64,000 nucleotides of DNA from Oscillospiraceae bacterium (GTDB lineage Bacteria; Bacillota; Clostridia; Oscillospirales; Oscillospiraceae). Position 1 is the stretch's first letter; every line of letters starts with the position of its first letter. The notes below the pieces were generated by a model, which was not told the DNA's origin, did not search any database, and saw nothing but the letters and a program-made list of their open reading frames with translations. The stretch is taken from contig JAHHRW010000004.1 of assembly GCA_020025575.1 (NCBI GenBank), forward strand, positions 1 through 64,000, written 5' to 3'. Position numbers and translations under genes: made by a program. This document shows, in pieces, positions 7,597 through 15,944 of this stretch.

Positions 7597-9576
7597 TTAA
7601 GAGATATCAGCCAGTTCCAGATATCTGGCGCCGTTTTCTGCAATGAAATTCTTCCGTTCGGGTAGGTTATCACCCAGAAGAATGTCAAAATAGTGGGAGG
7701 TGCGCTCGGCATCTTCGGGCATGATCTTAATGAGCCGGCGGGTTTCGGGATTCATGGTGGTCATCCACATCATCTCGGGATCGTTTTCACCAAGACCTTT
7801 AGAACGCTGAATGGATACCTTTTTGCCTTCCAGCTTTTTCAGAATATCCGCTTTTTCCTGTTCGTTATAGGCAAACCAAGTCTGATCCTTGCAGGTGATT
7901 TCAAACAGGGGGGACTCTGCAATAAATACATAGCCGTTGCGAATCAGGGTGGGGCACAGCCGGTACAGCATGGTCAGAACCAGTGTACGAATCTGGAATC
8001 CGTCTACATCGGCATCGGTACAGATGACCACCTTGTTCCAGCGCAGGTTGTCCAGATCAAAAGAGGAAAGCTCCTTTGCTTTTTTGCCCTGAATCTCCAC
8101 ACCGCAGCCCAGAACCTTCATGAGATCGGTGATGATGGGGGATGCAAAAATCTTGTGATAGTCCGCCTTCAGACAGTTGAGGATCTTGCCACGGATGGGC
8201 ATGATGCCCTGAAATTCAGAATCTCGGGACAGCTTGACGGAACCCAATGCAGAGTCACCCTCAACGATATACAGTTCACGCTTTGAGGTGTCACGGCTGC
8301 GGCAGTCCACGAACTTCTGCACACGGTTGGCAATATCAACAGAACCGGACAGTTTCTTTTTTACGCTGGACTTGGTTTTTTCTGCGGACTCTCTTGCCCG
8401 CTTGTTCACAAGGATCTGCTCAGCGGCCTTGTCTGCATCCTGCTTGTTCTCTAAGAACCAGACCTGAAGCTGATCTTTCAGGAACGCGGTCATGGCATCC
8501 TGGGTGAACTTGGAATTGACACTTTTCTTGGTCTGGTTTTCAAAACAGCCAATGGTTGAGAAACAGTTGGTAATGATGACCAGAGAATCCAGAATGTCCT
8601 GGAAGATGATCTTGCTTTCTGTCTTGGTGTACTTGTTGTTGTCCTTCAGATACTTGTCAAAAGCCGCTGTAAAAGCGGAACGGACAGCCTTGTCCGGGCT
8701 GCCGCCATATTCCAACCAGCTGGAGTTGTGATAGAACTCGGTGTGACTGTATTTTTTGGAGAAACAGAAGGAAACAGTGATTTTCAACTTCATTTCAGGA
8801 CGGTTTTCCGCATCCCTGCCACGGCGCTCTGTCTCCCAGAAAATGGGCATAGTGAAAGCGTCATCACCCACCATCTCTTCCAGATACTGTTTGATGCCGT
8901 TGTCATAGCGATATTCTTCTGTTTCAAATTTGCCGCCAACCTGATTGCGGAAACGGAAGGTGATGCCGGGGTTTACCACGGCCTGTCTGCGCATCACATC
9001 CCGGTAGTAATCTGCGGGGATGTTGATGTCGGTAAAGACCTCTTTATCAGGTTTCCAGTGGAAACGAGAACCGGTTTTCTTGCGGTCGGTAGGCTCCTTT
9101 GTCAAACCGCCGATGTTGCGGCCTTTTTCAAAGTGAAGGGTATATTTAAAACCATCTCTGTGGATGGTTGCATCAAAGAAGGAGGATGCGTACTGGGTTG
9201 CGCAGGAGCCCAGACCGTTCAGACCCAGAGAGTATTCGTAGTTTTCGCCGTTTTCGCCATATTTGCCACCGGCGTACATTTCGCAGAACACAAGCTCCCA
9301 GTTGTAGCGATTTTCTTTTTCGTTGAAATCAACCGGACAGCCACGGCCAAAGTCCTCGACTTCCACAGAGAGGTCGGAGTAGCGCGTGACGATGACGGTG
9401 TCGCCGTGACCCTCGCGGGCCTCGTCGATTGCGTTGGAGAGAATTTCGAATACTGCATGCTTGCAGCCTTCCAAATCATCAGAACCGAAGATAACAGCCG
9501 GACGTTTCCGGACGCGTTCTTCACCTTTCAGCATGGAAATGCTGGAGTTGCCATATTGCTGTGTTTTTTTAGCCAT
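7597..9576 (-). CDS. parE: DNA topoisomerase IV subunit B-like (ParE/GyrB family)
   Basis: 659 residues from the ATG at 9576; the frame continues upstream but runs through the promoter. The GHKL ATPase domain is at the N-terminus (EILSNAIDEA, EDFGRGCPVD), followed by the transducer domain and a TOPRIM region (YIVEGDSALGSVKLSRD and DADVDGFQIRTL, providing the metal-binding Glu and DxD). The product drives ATP-dependent strand passage with ParC, encoded next. Length is normal for the family. It is the first gene of the operon. Confidence 0.88.
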   Translation of the reverse strand: MAKKTQQYGNSSISMLKGEERVRKRPAVIFGSDDLEGCKHAVFEILSNAIDEAREGHGDTVIVTRYSDLSVEVEDFGRGCPVDFNEKENRYNWELVFCEMYAGGKYGENGENYEYSLGLNGLGSCATQYASSFFDATIHRDGFKYTLHFEKGRNIGGLTKEPTDRKKTGSRFHWKPDKEVFTDINIPADYYRDVMRRQAVVNPGITFRFRNQVGGKFETEEYRYDNGIKQYLEEMVGDDAFTMPIFWETERRGRDAENRPEMKLKITVSFCFSKKYSHTEFYHNSSWLEYGGSPDKAVRSAFTAAFDKYLKDNNKYTKTESKIIFQDILDSLVIITNCFSTIGCFENQTKKSVNSKFTQDAMTAFLKDQLQVWFLENKQDADKAAEQILVNKRARESAEKTKSSVKKKLSGSVDIANRVQKFVDCRSRDTSKRELYIVEGDSALGSVKLSRDSEFQGIMPIRGKILNCLKADYHKIFASPIITDLMKVLGCGVEIQGKKAKELSSFDLDNLRWNKVVICTDADVDGFQIRTLVLTMLYRLCPTLIRNGYVFIAESPLFEITCKDQTWFAYNEQEKADILKKLEGKKVSIQRSKGLGENDPEMMWMTTMNPETRRLIKIMPEDAERTSHYFDILLGDNLPERKNFIAENGARYLELADIS

Positions 9577-9615
9577 AGATTCAAACCTGCCATAATTAAC
9601 CATTGATTTTACTAT

Positions 9616-9644
9616 ATTATATGCAATTTTTGCGTGAAAGTCAA
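9616..9644 (-). promoter_or_regulatory. Promoter of the parE operon
   Basis: On the minus strand TTGACT, 17-bp spacer, TATAAT, about 40 bp before the parE start; this supports the ATG at 9576. Confidence 0.85.
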
Positions 9645-9692
9645 CAAAGCTCCCAGAATTGGGGAAGATGGGGAATGGGTGAAAAATGGGAC

Positions 9693-9728
9693 AAAAAAAT
9701 CCCTCCCAAACTGGAAGGGAATTTATTT
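9693..9728 (-). terminator. Terminator of secG
   Basis: On the minus strand TCCCTTCC and GGGAGGGA form a stem (one G-U pair) followed by seven T residues, ten bases beyond the secG stop. Confidence 0.85.
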
Positions 9729-9737
9729 GTGGTATGA

Positions 9738-9968
9738 TTACACCAGGCTCAGAGACAGAGTCAGGATCAGCCAAACAGCGGCAATCCACTTGGTGGAGGA
9801 TGCCAGCAGGTGATCGGCACCGCCCTTAGCGTTCTTGTTCATGTAGGAGTCGGAGTTGCCTGCGATCGCGCCAGACAGACCAGCCTCTTTGCCGGACTGC
9901 AGCAAAACGACTACGATCAGGGCAAGGCTAGCGGCCACTTCCAGAACCGTCAGAATGGTTTCAAGCAT
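9738..9968 (-). CDS. secG: Protein translocase subunit SecG
   Basis: 76 residues, a normal SecG length. Two hydrophobic helices (about 5-22 and 55-75) flank the conserved VVLLQSGKEAGLSGAIAG motif. The small membrane protein joins SecY and SecE in the Sec channel and helps SecA-driven export. A GGGAGG site lies nine bases before the ATG; promoter and terminator bracket it as a single-gene unit. Confidence 0.92.
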   Translation of the reverse strand: MLETILTVLEVAASLALIVVVLLQSGKEAGLSGAIAGNSDSYMNKNAKGGADHLLASSTKWIAAVWLILTLSLSLV

Positions 9969-10060
9969 CTAAATTTACCTCCCTCCGCACTGTGGTAGAA
10001 ATACACCGATTGTGGCGGATTTTCTTCCGTTTGCGGGTAATTAATAACATTAGCTTGTTT

Positions 10061-10089
10061 AATATAGCACAAACAAGGCGTGATAGCAA
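10061..10089 (-). promoter_or_regulatory. Promoter of secG
   Basis: Minus strand TTGCTA, 17-bp spacer, TATATT, about 95 bp upstream of secG. The rest of the 9969-10315 gap is AT-rich with no further feature seen. Confidence 0.65.
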
Positions 10090-10315
10090 GAGCGATTTTT
10101 CCAAAAACGGCTTTATTTGATAAAAAAAGAGCGATTAAAAGAGAATTTGTAACAGTGCACAATTGTATAGCTTTTATTTTAGATATTTTGTGTATTGAGT
10201 GGTATTTCTTTCTTTGAAAAAAGGGAGTTTTATCAAGTGGAGAGGGAAGTTGCTGCGTTATAGATGCCACTTTGCGGGTATTGGGAGCAAGAGGAGAATC
10301 AGTTGTATAAAAATA

Positions 10316-10341
10316 CCCCGGATGAATGCATCATCCGGGGA
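10316..10341 (-). terminator. Terminator of the rnf operon
   Basis: CCCCGGATGA and TCATCCGGGG form a perfect 10-bp stem; on the minus strand it is followed by TATTTTTAT. It ends the operon that begins with apbE or the lipoprotein gene. Confidence 0.85.
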
Positions 10342-10350
10342 TTACATCTA

Positions 10351-10788
10351 TTACAGAATGATACCAGTAAAGCACTGAGTGGCCAGCCACAGGGCCAGAG
10401 CAGAGATCCAGACTGCTCCGTGAGCTTTGGGGCCGGAACTGAGCCGATCGGTGATAGAGCTGAACAGCCAAGTGATCATGGTGAACAGCACGCCGCCAAC
10501 CACGGCAAGCTTTATAGCGCCCATGCCGGAAATATACCCTGCAGCCAGAGGAATCAGGCCGAAGGTAACAGCTGACAAAAGCAGAATACATATATAGCAG
10601 CGGTCAGCGCCGGGGGCAATGTAATACTCTGCGATGAGTACAAGGAGCACAAGTGCTGCCAGATTGGGAATGTTCATCTGGGGCAGGATTACTGCGGGAA
10701 AGAAGGCATCTACAAGCACAAAAATCAGCATGGTCAGTGCCAGAGCAGCTGCCAGCAGCGTGTTAAGTACATAAGTCTTATTTTTCAT
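10351..10788 (-). CDS. Unknown membrane protein in the rnf operon
   Basis: 145 residues from the ATG at 10788 (GGGAGG nine bases upstream). Four hydrophobic segments are visible (about 8-30, 38-62, 65-85, 92-112) plus a fifth near the C-terminus. It follows rnfG by 5 bp, the position where rnfE/rnfA would be expected, but it is shorter than RnfE or RnfA (usually about 190-200 residues) and shares no recognised motif with them. It carries a single acidic/charged loop (EYYIAPGADRCY). A subunit or assembly partner of the partial Rnf complex is a reasonable inference from position only. Confidence 0.65.
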   Translation of the reverse strand: MKNKTYVLNTLLAAALALTMLIFVLVDAFFPAVILPQMNIPNLAALVLLVLIAEYYIAPGADRCYICILLLSAVTFGLIPLAAGYISGMGAIKLAVVGGVLFTMITWLFSSITDRLSSGPKAHGAVWISALALWLATQCFTGIIL

Positions 10789-10793
10789 CACAA

Positions 10794-11333
10794 TCAACCT
10801 CCCCAAGAAGTAGCGCTGGAAGAAGTGTCCGCACCGGTGACAAAGCTGACCGCAGAATTGACACCGCGGGTGATGGCTTTGGAGGTGACAGTGGCACCGG
10901 TCAGAGCATCCACATTGGTACCGACTTCGGCAGTGCCGTCGGTATTCAGGAACTGAATCAGAAATTCATAATCAGAAAGCGCTCTGGCGCCCAGTCCGTA
11001 GGACTCAGTCATCTGCTGAACCTGCAATCCGGTGACAGTTCCCTCGTTGCTGACACCAACCAGCATTGCGATGTCGCCTGCATAGCCCTGGGTTACCACA
11101 AAGACTGCGTAGCCGTTTTCTGCCTTGTAGGTAGAGCGGATGTTGGTATCTTCACCGGTGTACTCTTCGGGGGTAAACGTGGAACTTCCGGGCCGTACGG
11201 TCTGCATCCGGTCGAGCATATAGGCTTCTTCGTTTGCTTTTTTCATTCCGGCGGTTGCCCGGCCTGCGCAGAATACAAGCAGCGTGCCCACTAGAATTGC
11301 GATAATGGGAGTCAGGATTTTGTATTTTTTCAT
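10794..11333 (-). CDS. rnfG: RnfG-like FMN-binding subunit
   Basis: 179 residues from the ATG at 11333, which overlaps the rnfD stop (ATGA). One N-terminal membrane helix (about 6-26) is followed by an extracytoplasmic FMN-binding domain. The covalent flavinylation motif DALTGATVTS near residue 150 supplies the Thr to which ApbE attaches FMN through a phosphoester bond. GYGLGARALSDYEFLIQF-type sequence (here ESYGLGARA) is typical for RnfG/NqrC. Its role is electron transfer across the outer face of the membrane within an Rnf-type complex. Confidence 0.88.
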   Translation of the reverse strand: MKKYKILTPIIAILVGTLLVFCAGRATAGMKKANEEAYMLDRMQTVRPGSSTFTPEEYTGEDTNIRSTYKAENGYAVFVVTQGYAGDIAMLVGVSNEGTVTGLQVQQMTESYGLGARALSDYEFLIQFLNTDGTAEVGTNVDALTGATVTSKAITRGVNSAVSFVTGADTSSSATSWGG

Positions 11334-12274
11334 GCCTGTGCTCCTTTCTTGACGCCAAAGCGGCGGGGTGCGGTGTACCGGTCCAGTGCCCATGTCAGCG
11401 CGTTCATCAGCAAAATGGCGTAGGTGACGCCTTCGGGGTACAGACCAAAATAGCGGAACAGGACGGTGAGTGCACCACAGCCGATGCCGTAGAGAATTTG
11501 ACCATTGGGGGTGACGGGGGATGTTGCATAGTCTGTTGCCATGAAGATGGCGCCAAGCATCAGGCCACCGCCGAACAGATTGTAGAGCATCCACTGCAAG
11601 GGGGCATCGGTTTTGTGGAAAATCAGAGTCAGAACTGCCACGGTTGCCAGGTATGCAGCAGGGATTCGGGGGGATATTACCTTGCGAACCACCAGATACA
11701 CGCCGCCCAGCAGCAGTGCCAGGGTGCTGATTTCACCGATACAGCCGGGAATGTTGCCCAAGAACATATCCATGAGGCTCTCTTGGGGCAGCGCAGGCAT
11801 AACCATATGGTGCAGAGGGGTAGCAGCGGTGACACCGTCCACACCCAGTGCGTTAAAACGCACCAGAGACACGGGCCAAATGATCATCATCAGGGCTCTT
11901 GCAGTCAGAGCAGGGTTAAAGATGTTCTGACCCAGGCCGCCTGCCATCAGCTTAACGACAATGATTGCGAATGCACTGCCCAGTGCCACCTGATACACAG
12001 GGACGGTGACAGGAAGGGTCAGAGCCAGCAGCATACCCGTAACGATTGCAGAGCAGTCCATCACGGTGCTGCGCTTTTTGGTGAGCAGAGCATACAGCCA
12101 CTCAGAAGCCACGGCGGATGCAATGCTGATCACGGTGACCAGCAGGCTCCGCACCCCCAGAACCCACGTGCCCACAGCCAGTGCAGGCAGCAGGGCGATA
12201 CAGACATCCAGCATCAGACGGCTGGAACGGAAATCTCCTCGAATATGGGGAGAGGAAGCGACGGTTAGATTCAT
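11330..12274 (-). CDS. rnfD: RnfD-like membrane subunit
   Basis: 314 residues, start SPHIRG block followed by eight or more membrane segments. The motif VTAATPLHHM (around residue 151-160) matches the covalent FMN site of RnfD/NqrB ((S/T)xATPL). The glycine-rich GGLGQNIFNPA and FNPAL elements are family hallmarks. It overlaps rnfC (upstream) and rnfG (downstream) by 4 bp each, indicating translational coupling. Confidence 0.9.
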   Translation of the reverse strand: MNLTVASSPHIRGDFRSSRLMLDVCIALLPALAVGTWVLGVRSLLVTVISIASAVASEWLYALLTKKRSTVMDCSAIVTGMLLALTLPVTVPVYQVALGSAFAIIVVKLMAGGLGQNIFNPALTARALMMIIWPVSLVRFNALGVDGVTAATPLHHMVMPALPQESLMDMFLGNIPGCIGEISTLALLLGGVYLVVRKVISPRIPAAYLATVAVLTLIFHKTDAPLQWMLYNLFGGGLMLGAIFMATDYATSPVTPNGQILYGIGCGALTVLFRYFGLYPEGVTYAILLMNALTWALDRYTAPRRFGVKKGAQA

Positions 12275-13581
12275 TTGTTCTTAGCCTCCCTTAATTGTTG
12301 TTTGCCATTTCGGAATCGCTCCACCAGAGGGAGTTTGCCGGGGCAGGTGAATGCGCAGCTGCCGCATTCCATGCAGTCCATAATGTTCAGGCGCTCCAGT
12401 TGGTCAAGCCGCTGAGCGTTTACATAGCGATACATATAAAGGGGCTGCAGGTGCATGGGGCAGACAGAGATGCATTTGCCGCAGCGCAGACAGACGGGGT
12501 TCTCTGCTGCACCATTGCGGTCTTTCAGCAGGCACAAAATGGAGTTTGTAGCCTTGACCACCGGCACAGACAGATCATCCTGCGCAATGCCCATCATGGG
12601 TCCGCCGCTGATGACACGCTCGGTGCGCTCGCTCAGACCGTCGGCGGTTTCAATCAGGTCGCGGAAAGGTGTACCGATGCGGACAATGAAGTTCTGCGGG
12701 GTGTTGATAGCCTCGCCGGAGACGGTGACGATTCGCTGGATGACAGGCATACCCAGACGGACAGCCCGATAGATCGCAGCAAAGGTAGAGACGTTGAACA
12801 CAGCGCAGCCCACGCTTACCGGCAGCTTGCCGGGGGGCACTTCCCGTCCGGTAACGGACTGAATCAGCTGTTTTTCAGAGCCCTGGGGGTAGCGGGTAGG
12901 CAATACAAGCAGTTCAATTGCCGGGAAATTCTTTGCAAGGGTTTTGACCTTTTCGATGGCCTCTTTTTTGTTGTCCTCAATTGCCAGGACGACACGTTCA
13001 GGTTTCAGAACGTGATGCAGAATCATCATGCCTTCCAGGACGTGGTCCGGGTTGGTGCGCAGCAGAGTATCGTCAGCGGTGATATAGGGTTCGCACTCGC
13101 AGGCGTTGGCGATCAGCGTATCTATATGGCCCATGGAAGACAGCGCCTTGATATTACCGGGGAATGCAGCGCCACCCATGCCGACAATGCCGGCTTCGCG
13201 GATGGTGTGCAGAATCTCGTCGGAAATCATCTCGTTGGTGGGCACATCGCTGACTTTGTAATCAATGGTGGTGTCCTGATAGTCGTTATCGATGACGATT
13301 GCATTGACCATGCGTCCGCCGGGATGGGGACGGGGTTCAATTGCCACGACAGTGCCGGAAACAGAGGCGTGGACGGGGACACACAGACCCTCGCCATCGC
13401 CGATTTTTTGACCGCGCAGAACTTTGTCGCCAACTTTTACCAAAGGCTCACAGGGAGCACCGATATGCTGGGATAGGGGGATGATAACCTGCTTGGGAAT
13501 CACAGGATCAGAAGGCGTGGTGCTTGCGGAGAGCTCCTTGCGGTATGCGGGGTGGATACCGCCAAAAAACAGGTGTTTCAT
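12271..13581 (-). CDS. rnfC: RnfC-like electron-transport subunit
   Basis: 436 residues. An N-terminal barrel-sandwich region (about 35-90) precedes the NADH/flavin-binding Rossmann-like domain (GMGGAAFPGNIK about 135) and SLBB region. Two [4Fe-4S] clusters are encoded near the C-terminus (CLRCGKCISVCP and CMECGSCAFTCP). In Rnf complexes this subunit exchanges electrons with NADH and passes them to the membrane subunits. The partner iron-sulfur subunit RnfB is not in this window. It begins 22 bp after apbE. Confidence 0.92.
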   Translation of the reverse strand: MKHLFFGGIHPAYRKELSASTTPSDPVIPKQVIIPLSQHIGAPCEPLVKVGDKVLRGQKIGDGEGLCVPVHASVSGTVVAIEPRPHPGGRMVNAIVIDNDYQDTTIDYKVSDVPTNEMISDEILHTIREAGIVGMGGAAFPGNIKALSSMGHIDTLIANACECEPYITADDTLLRTNPDHVLEGMMILHHVLKPERVVLAIEDNKKEAIEKVKTLAKNFPAIELLVLPTRYPQGSEKQLIQSVTGREVPPGKLPVSVGCAVFNVSTFAAIYRAVRLGMPVIQRIVTVSGEAINTPQNFIVRIGTPFRDLIETADGLSERTERVISGGPMMGIAQDDLSVPVVKATNSILCLLKDRNGAAENPVCLRCGKCISVCPMHLQPLYMYRYVNAQRLDQLERLNIMDCMECGSCAFTCPGKLPLVERFRNGKQQLREAKNK

Positions 13582-13603
13582 TTTTTCACCTCGTTCACTT
13601 TCA

Positions 13604-14626
13604 TTAGGTTCGAATTAAGTCCTGAAAACCGGGACTATAATAGAAATTTCCTTGTGCATCGACCCACATGGCTTTGGCATCAAATTGATCCAGCAGAGCC
13701 TGTCCTTCCTCTTGAGGGAGCAGGAACAGTGCCGTTGACAGCGCATCGGCAATTCCGGAATCGGGACACACGATGGTAACAGATCGCCAGTACGCTGCAG
13801 GATACAGGGTCTCGGGGTCGATGATGTGGTGATAGGCAGTCCCATCTACCACGAAGTAGCGCTGATAGTCACCGCTTGTGACAACGCTGCCATTTGTTAC
13901 ATACAGGGTATGCAGAAAATCGTTTTGACTGTCGGGGTCGGTGACGCCGACAACCCAGGGGGTGCCGGATGCGTCCTTAGGACCGGTGGCACGGACATTG
14001 CCGCCCACGCTGATCAGCAAACCGGACGGGGCATTCTTTGCCACCTGCTCGGTAGCCCAGCCCTTTGCCACGGCACCCACATCCAGACGGGCATCTGGGT
14101 CGGTCAGATAGACGGTGGATGCATCTTTATCGATGACCAAGGATGAAAATCCGGTGTGGAGTGATGCTACTTTTAATGCATCTTCGTCCGGAAGGCTTGC
14201 ATTGGCCGGGTCATCAAGACTGCGTGTGCGGGCCTGATGCCACAAATACAGCACGCTGCCCATGGTGACATCAACTTTGCCATTGGTGTCTTGGTAAAAT
14301 TTTTCACAGGCCGATAACAGCTCCACAATTCGTTCATCTACCACCACAGGCGCAACGCCTGCTTGGTCATTGATGGTTTTGAGGTTGTTTATGCCGTCAT
14401 ATTCATTGTAAATGTCAAAAAGCTGATGGTATTCAAGCAATCCGTCGTGAATGGCCTGAGCTTTTTCCTGGAAGGCTTCTTCACTGCTGTCTCTTCCGGC
14501 AATGGTGGTGACGGTGTCGAATAAAGTCAGGAAAGTAGCCTGATATTGAGTTTGCTCCGATTCCTGAGCGACGGCACATCCGCACAGGCTTAGGGCTAGA
14601 AGGATGGGGAAAATTCTACGAAGCAT
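13604..14626 (-). CDS. apbE: ApbE-type FAD:protein FMN transferase (lipoprotein)
   Basis: 340 residues with a lipobox LSLCGC (lipid Cys17). ApbE hallmarks are TLFDTVTTI near the N-terminus, DVGAVAKGWATEQV, LISVGGNVRATGP and YHHIIDPETLYPA, with the Mg-coordinating Asp and Thr residues. It transfers FMN from FAD to Thr of target motifs on the outer face of the membrane; the likely substrates are RnfG and RnfD encoded just downstream. An AGGTG site precedes the ATG. Confidence 0.92.
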   Translation of the reverse strand: MLRRIFPILLALSLCGCAVAQESEQTQYQATFLTLFDTVTTIAGRDSSEEAFQEKAQAIHDGLLEYHQLFDIYNEYDGINNLKTINDQAGVAPVVVDERIVELLSACEKFYQDTNGKVDVTMGSVLYLWHQARTRSLDDPANASLPDEDALKVASLHTGFSSLVIDKDASTVYLTDPDARLDVGAVAKGWATEQVAKNAPSGLLISVGGNVRATGPKDASGTPWVVGVTDPDSQNDFLHTLYVTNGSVVTSGDYQRYFVVDGTAYHHIIDPETLYPAAYWRSVTIVCPDSGIADALSTALFLLPQEEGQALLDQFDAKAMWVDAQGNFYYSPGFQDLIRT

Positions 14627-14667
14627 TGCTTCACCTGCTTGTTCTATAATAGTGTAATCAGTATAAT

Positions 14668-14712
14668 ATGCCGTCGTAGTGGATTGAGCGAACCCAACCC
14701 ACTACGACGGAA
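14668..14712 (-). terminator. Hairpin between the lipoprotein gene and apbE
   Basis: CCGTCGTAGTGG and CCACTACGACGG form a 12-bp stem 10 bp beyond the lipoprotein stop. The T-tract on the minus strand is weak (CATATTAT), so this may be a partial terminator or a processing/stability element that sets expression of the lipoprotein above that of the rnf genes. Confidence 0.6.
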
Positions 14713-14719
14713 ATAGATT

Positions 14720-15793
14720 TTAGTTGCTGCTTGCGGCAGCCTTTGCAATCAGAGCCTGGAAACCGCCAATGGAAATGGTAACAGAGGAAGAAAGATCTGC
14801 ATCGGTAGGAGCAGTTCTTTCGTCAACAGCGATACCGGATACATCGGCCAGCGTCTTTCCGGTGACATAGGCTGCAAAAGAAGCGGCCTGTTCATTCCAC
14901 TCGGCGACTGCACCGCCCCATGCCTTCATGCCGTAATTTTCGCCCAGCTGATTCTTGGTCAGCACAGGTGCAGACAGGTCGGTCTTGATGGTTCCGGTGG
15001 TGTCAAACTCAATCTTAGTCTGAAGAGAGTCGATGTAGCAGGAGGTGATGGTGTCACCATCCATGGTCATGGCAGTGACATCAGCATCCAGCTGAGCAAT
15101 GCCGTTCTTTTCTGCATCTGCAGCAGTGCTGCTGGAAACCTGATTGATGGTTGCCAGCTTCAGCTCGTTGCCGGACTGTGCACCCATGTGGGTAGCGTTG
15201 GCAACAGCGGTTTCGATGGCAGAAACATAACCGCCCAGATAGATGGTTGCGGTGGAAGCCAGGTCTGCATCAGCAGCTGTACCGGCTTCGGTAATGGCAC
15301 CGCTGCGCAGCTGCTCGACGGTCTTGCCTTCTGCGTATGCAGCCAGAGCAGCAACCTGCTCGTTCCACTCATACTTGGCGCCGCCGTAAGCCTTCATGCC
15401 GTATTTTTCACCCAGCTCGTTCTTGGTAGAGACTGGGGCGGTCAGGTCGGTTTTGATTGCGCCTGTGGCATCAAACTTTACAGAGCCGGGAATGCCATCA
15501 ATGATGCAGGACTCGATGACGCCGTCATCTGTGACAGTGACAGCGGCGATGGTTACATCATACTTAGCTTCGCCTTCTGCTTCGGCGGTAGCGCTGGTGC
15601 TTTCACCAATGCTGGGGATGATGGCCAGCCCGGTCTTCACTGCGCCGTTGGCAGCGGAAGGGACGGACTCGGAAGGGGTACTGGATGAGGATTCTGTGGA
15701 AACCGGACTGTAAACCACCGTTGTACCGGAACAACCGGAGAACAGGGCCAGCACCAGGGCCAGTGACAACAGAATTGCCAGGTTCTTTTTCAT
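14720..15793 (-). CDS. Lipoprotein with two tandem copies of an unassigned domain
   Basis: 357 residues from the ATG at 15793 (GGAGG upstream). The signal peptide ends LFSGCSG (lipid Cys21). After a Ser/Thr-rich linker the mature part is an internal duplication: about residues 75-200 and 210-355. Each copy holds an IAAVTV or AMTMDGD strand, a CIIDG/CYIDS turn, TGxIKTDL.APV.TKN.LGE.YGMKA, EWNEQ, and a closing DADL.S..TI segment. No DxxTGAT flavinylation motif is present. It sits directly upstream of apbE and rnfC, which suggests a role in extracytoplasmic redox or flavin handling; that is inference. Confidence 0.75.
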   Translation of the reverse strand: MKKNLAILLSLALVLALFSGCSGTTVVYSPVSTESSSSTPSESVPSAANGAVKTGLAIIPSIGESTSATAEAEGEAKYDVTIAAVTVTDDGVIESCIIDGIPGSVKFDATGAIKTDLTAPVSTKNELGEKYGMKAYGGAKYEWNEQVAALAAYAEGKTVEQLRSGAITEAGTAADADLASTATIYLGGYVSAIETAVANATHMGAQSGNELKLATINQVSSSTAADAEKNGIAQLDADVTAMTMDGDTITSCYIDSLQTKIEFDTTGTIKTDLSAPVLTKNQLGENYGMKAWGGAVAEWNEQAASFAAYVTGKTLADVSGIAVDERTAPTDADLSSSVTISIGGFQALIAKAAASSN

Positions 15794-15909
15794 GATAGGG
15801 ACCTCCAATTTTATTCTTTATGCTCGTTTTTGAAACGATTTCGCTACGATTATATCAATACAAACTTAATGTTAAATAACAGCAATCTTAATAATTGTTA
15901 AGAAATGAA

Positions 15910-15940
15910 AAAGACGGCACACAGAGACTGTGTACCGTCT
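15910..15940 (-). terminator. Terminator of the histidine kinase gene
   Basis: On the minus strand AGACGGTACACAG and CTGTGTGCCGTCT pair and are followed by TTTTTC. Confidence 0.85.
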
Positions 15941-15944
15941 GGGG

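Noticed and set aside
8728..9606. Plus-strand open frame opposite parE
   Set aside because: Antisense shadow of a conserved ATPase gene.
10351..10788. Considered as rnfE or rnfA
   Set aside because: Too short and lacking the helix pattern and motifs of those subunits; called unknown instead.
12295..13476. Plus-strand open frame of about 390 codons opposite rnfC
   Set aside because: Antisense to a clearly conserved gene; composition (His/Gln-rich) is typical of a reverse-frame artefact.
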